DNA of 17,254 nt from Gammaproteobacteria bacterium (lineage in GTDB: Bacteria > Pseudomonadota > Gammaproteobacteria > Eutrophobiales > Eutrophobiaceae): the NCBI GenBank assembly GCA_004356415.1, contig SMWN01000037.1:1-17254 (forward strand). The letters run 5' to 3'. Position 1 is the first letter of the stretch. Each line of letters starts with the position of its first letter. The notes under the pieces are model-generated. The model saw only the letters and a list, made by a program, of their open reading frames with translations. It was not told the origin of the DNA and did not search any database. This document shows positions 15,694 to 17,254 of this stretch, one piece after another. The position numbers and the translations under genes are program-made.

Positions 15694-16005
15694 TCATTTT
15701 TTTCGTTTCTCTTTTTTTGCACGCAGCCGTCGTGCCTGCTTTGGATCAAGAATCAGAGGACGATAGATTTCGATGCGATCACCAGCCCTGACCAAAGTAT
15801 CAAGTGCAACGATTTTACTGAATATCCCCACTTCATTTGTTTTCAAATCAATCGCAGGACATTGGTCTAAAATTCCGGAAGTCACTATCGCCTGTTGAAT
15901 TGTTGTTCCTTCTTCAACATTGAATGGAATCAACCAGCTTTGTTGAGATGAAGCATAGGCAACCTCAATGGGGAAGGATATTGGTATGGCATTATCTGTT
16001 GCCAT
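15694..16005 (-). CDS. rnfH: RnfH family ubiquitin-like protein
   Basis: RnfH is a small beta-grasp protein (UPF0125) whose precise role is unsettled. I chose the ATG at 16005 (MATDNAIPISF...), giving 103 residues, close to the E. coli length of 96. The frame is open to 16038, but that part lies within ratA. The family pattern is clear: IEVAYASSQQSWLIPFNVEEGTTIQQAIVTSGIL, then IDLKTNEVGIFSKIVALDTLVRAGDRIEIYRPLILDPKQARRLRA. It ends in a Lys/Arg tail. It overlaps the ratA end by 14 bases, the conserved ratA-rnfH pair. No rnf operon is in the window. Confidence 0.93.
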   Translation of the reverse strand: MATDNAIPISFPIEVAYASSQQSWLIPFNVEEGTTIQQAIVTSGILDQCPAIDLKTNEVGIFSKIVALDTLVRAGDRIEIYRPLILDPKQARRLRAKKEKRKK

Positions 16006-16429
16006 AAATCTGTTGTGCTCTTTGCACAAAGGATTCAACCAGTGTATTCATTACAATATAAAACACTTTCCCAAGTGCATATTTTATAATTTTGTTTTTA
16101 AATTCATAATTCATGTGTAGTTGAATGTGACAAGATTGCTCGCCTTCCGGATTAAACTTCCAATAACCACTCAGATGTTTGAAAGGCCCATCAATTAATT
16201 GCATATCAATTCGGGATCCTTCACGCATGGTATTTTCTGTGGTAAATGATTGTTTGATTTTCCCCATGGCAAGTGTAAGTGTTGCAATCAGACTTTCCTC
16301 TTGCTTACTTAATATCTTTGCAGTAGTACACCAGGGCAAAAAGACTGGATACGATTCGATATCATTCACCAGAGTATACATCTCACTTGGGGTGTATGGT
16401 ACAACGGCTGTTTTGCTAATTTCGGTCAT
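15992..16429 (-). CDS. ratA: RatA family START-domain protein (ribosome-associated toxin/coenzyme Q-binding family)
   Basis: The 145-residue protein is the orthologue of E. coli RatA, described as inhibiting association of ribosomal subunits, and of the Coq10-type START/polyketide-cyclase family. Matching blocks are ISKTAVVPYTPSEMYTLVNDIESYPVFLPWC (4-34), the SFTTENTM segment, LIDGPFKHLSGYWKF (about 78-92) and YEFKNKIIKYALGKVFYIVMNTLVESFVQRAQQIYG at the C-terminus. An AAGGA ribosome site precedes the ATG at 16429. The usual divergent neighbour smpB is not visible; a sodium symporter gene lies upstream on the same strand instead. A toxin function in this organism is uncertain, because most family members are housekeeping. 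Confidence 0.93.
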   Translation of the reverse strand: MTEISKTAVVPYTPSEMYTLVNDIESYPVFLPWCTTAKILSKQEESLIATLTLAMGKIKQSFTTENTMREGSRIDMQLIDGPFKHLSGYWKFNPEGEQSCHIQLHMNYEFKNKIIKYALGKVFYIVMNTLVESFVQRAQQIYGNR

Positions 16430-16469
16430 GCCTGATTGATCCTTGTCTGAATAATTCCAATAAAAATGA

Positions 16470-17254
16470 TCATAAAATTCCTATGGCGTGAAGAAATATA
16501 ATGACAACACCGATAGGCGTAACATAGCGTACAACAAACAACCATGTTCCAAAGAGTAAGCCTTCGCCTAACCCAAGTTCTTCGATCACGGCTTTTCTTG
16601 ACATTAACCAGGCCGTGAAGACAGCGATTAACAACCCTCCCAAAGGTAACATGATATTGGAAGTCACATATTCCATAATGTTGAAATAGGTCTTATCGAA
16701 TAGCCTGTAATCCCGCCAAAGATTAAAGGACAGGACCGATCCTATGCCCAATACCCATGCGATCAATCCTGCAATCGCTGCAGATCTGGCTCTGGTGATA
16801 CCGCGATTCTCGACCAGCCATGCGACGGCAGGTTCAAGCAGGGAAATCGATGAAGTCCATGCTGCAAACAACAACAATACAAAGAAACCCGTTCCAAATA
16901 TCTGACCATAGGGCATCTGGCCAAATGCAATTGGCAGGGTCACAAAAATCAAACCGGGACCGGAACCTGTTTCCAGACCGTAAGCAAAAACCAGAGGAAA
17001 GATTGCCAGCCCGGCCATAATGGCAACCAGGGTATCTGCCAAAGCAATAGTGACAGATGTATTCGCAATCGATGCATCATCGGGCAAATAGGAACCATAA
17101 ACCATGATGGCACCCATGCCCAGGCTTAGGCTGAAGAATGCCTGACCCAGTGCTGCAAGAAATCCTTCGGCAGACAACTTGCTCCAGTCCGGGTAAAACA
17201 GATAATAAACACCTTCCTCAAAGCCATCAGTGGACATAGCATAGCCCACCATAA
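16470..17254 (-). CDS. Sodium-dependent transporter, NSS (SNF) family, C-terminal part (5' end outside window)
   Basis: At least 260 residues of an inner-membrane sodium symporter, cut by the right edge. The frame is open through 17254, so the Met at 17252 is probably internal. The family block FLAALGQAFFSLSLGMGAIMVYGSYL (around residues 29-54 of the visible part) is typical of bacterial NSS proteins and contains sodium-site residues. It is followed by further membrane helices, including the ETGSGPGLIFVTLP loop and AAWTSSISLLEPAVAWLVENRG. NSS members import amino acids or related solutes; the substrate cannot be read from this fragment. It ends 40 bases before ratA. Confidence 0.9.
   Translation of the reverse strand, partial: MVGYAMSTDGFEEGVYYLFYPDWSKLSAEGFLAALGQAFFSLSLGMGAIMVYGSYLPDDASIANTSVTIALADTLVAIMAGLAIFPLVFAYGLETGSGPGLIFVTLPIAFGQMPYGQIFGTGFFVLLLFAAWTSSISLLEPAVAWLVENRGITRARSAAIAGLIAWVLGIGSVLSFNLWRDYRLFDKTYFNIMEYVTSNIMLPLGGLLIAVFTAWLMSRKAVIEELGLGEGLLFGTWLFVVRYVTPIGVVIIFLHAIGIL

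Noticed and set aside
15669..15749. N-terminal extension of the BtuC-like permease
   Set aside because: It overlaps the rnfH coding end and is hydrophilic, unlike the family.
15992..16429. ratA-rnfH as a new toxin-antitoxin system
   Set aside because: The pair is a conserved housekeeping arrangement in gammaproteobacteria; nothing here sets it apart.

Overview
The window is a gammaproteobacterial chromosome segment of moderate to low GC. The evidence is the conserved order dapB-dnaJ-dnaK-grpE-hrcA-nadK-recN-fur-bamE ... rnfH-ratA, a backbone known from Pseudomonas/Xanthomonas-type gammaproteobacteria, and protein sequences close to the E. coli orthologues of DapB, RecN, Fur, RatA and BtuF. 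I cannot name the genus.

Layout: (1) 1-241, the 3' end of a formate-tetrahydrofolate ligase gene on the + strand, closed by a perfect hairpin terminator. (2) About 276-2303, an accessory island of minus-strand genes separated by integron-type attC recombination sites (616-677, 1192-1282, 2148-2219): a small secreted protein, a family 6 (hypoxanthine/uracil) DNA glycosylase, a secreted cyclase-family metal hydrolase, and the 3' stump of another cassette gene. No integrase gene is visible. The island sits directly behind dapB, where many relatives carry carAB, and all its genes point the same way as the dnaK-dnaJ-dapB operon. (3) 2368-8478, the heat-shock and lysine block hrcA-grpE-dnaK-dnaJ-dapB on the minus strand. 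A near-perfect CIRCE operator overlies a sigma70-like promoter before hrcA, and sigma32-like promoters precede grpE and dnaK. A 141-bp palindromic MITE-like element is inserted exactly at the dnaJ stop codon. (4) 8599-11180, nadK-recN on the + strand, divergent from hrcA across the CIRCE, followed by a small hypothetical gene and a hairpin-rich non-coding stretch. (5) 11724-12991, divergent fur and bamE. (6) 13012-15668, a vitamin B12 ABC importer split over two strands: btuF follows bamE on +, while btuC-btuD follow ratA-rnfH on -, and the two 3' ends overlap. (7) 15694-16429 ratA-rnfH, then the truncated 3' part of an NSS-family sodium symporter gene running off the right edge.

How the parts work together: HrcA and probably RpoH control the GrpE/DnaK/DnaJ chaperone machine. 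dapB is the housekeeping passenger of that operon, and the captured cassettes lie downstream where read-through could express them. NadK and RecN form a translationally overlapping pair. Fur and BamE are the usual divergent neighbours. The B12 importer appears to have been inserted between bamE and rnfH, splitting the ancestral convergent pair.

The most notable signals are the integrase-less cassette array, the MITE whose insertion rebuilt the dnaJ stop codon without changing the protein, and the layered CIRCE plus sigma32-like control. I found no tRNA, rRNA, CRISPR array or riboswitch.
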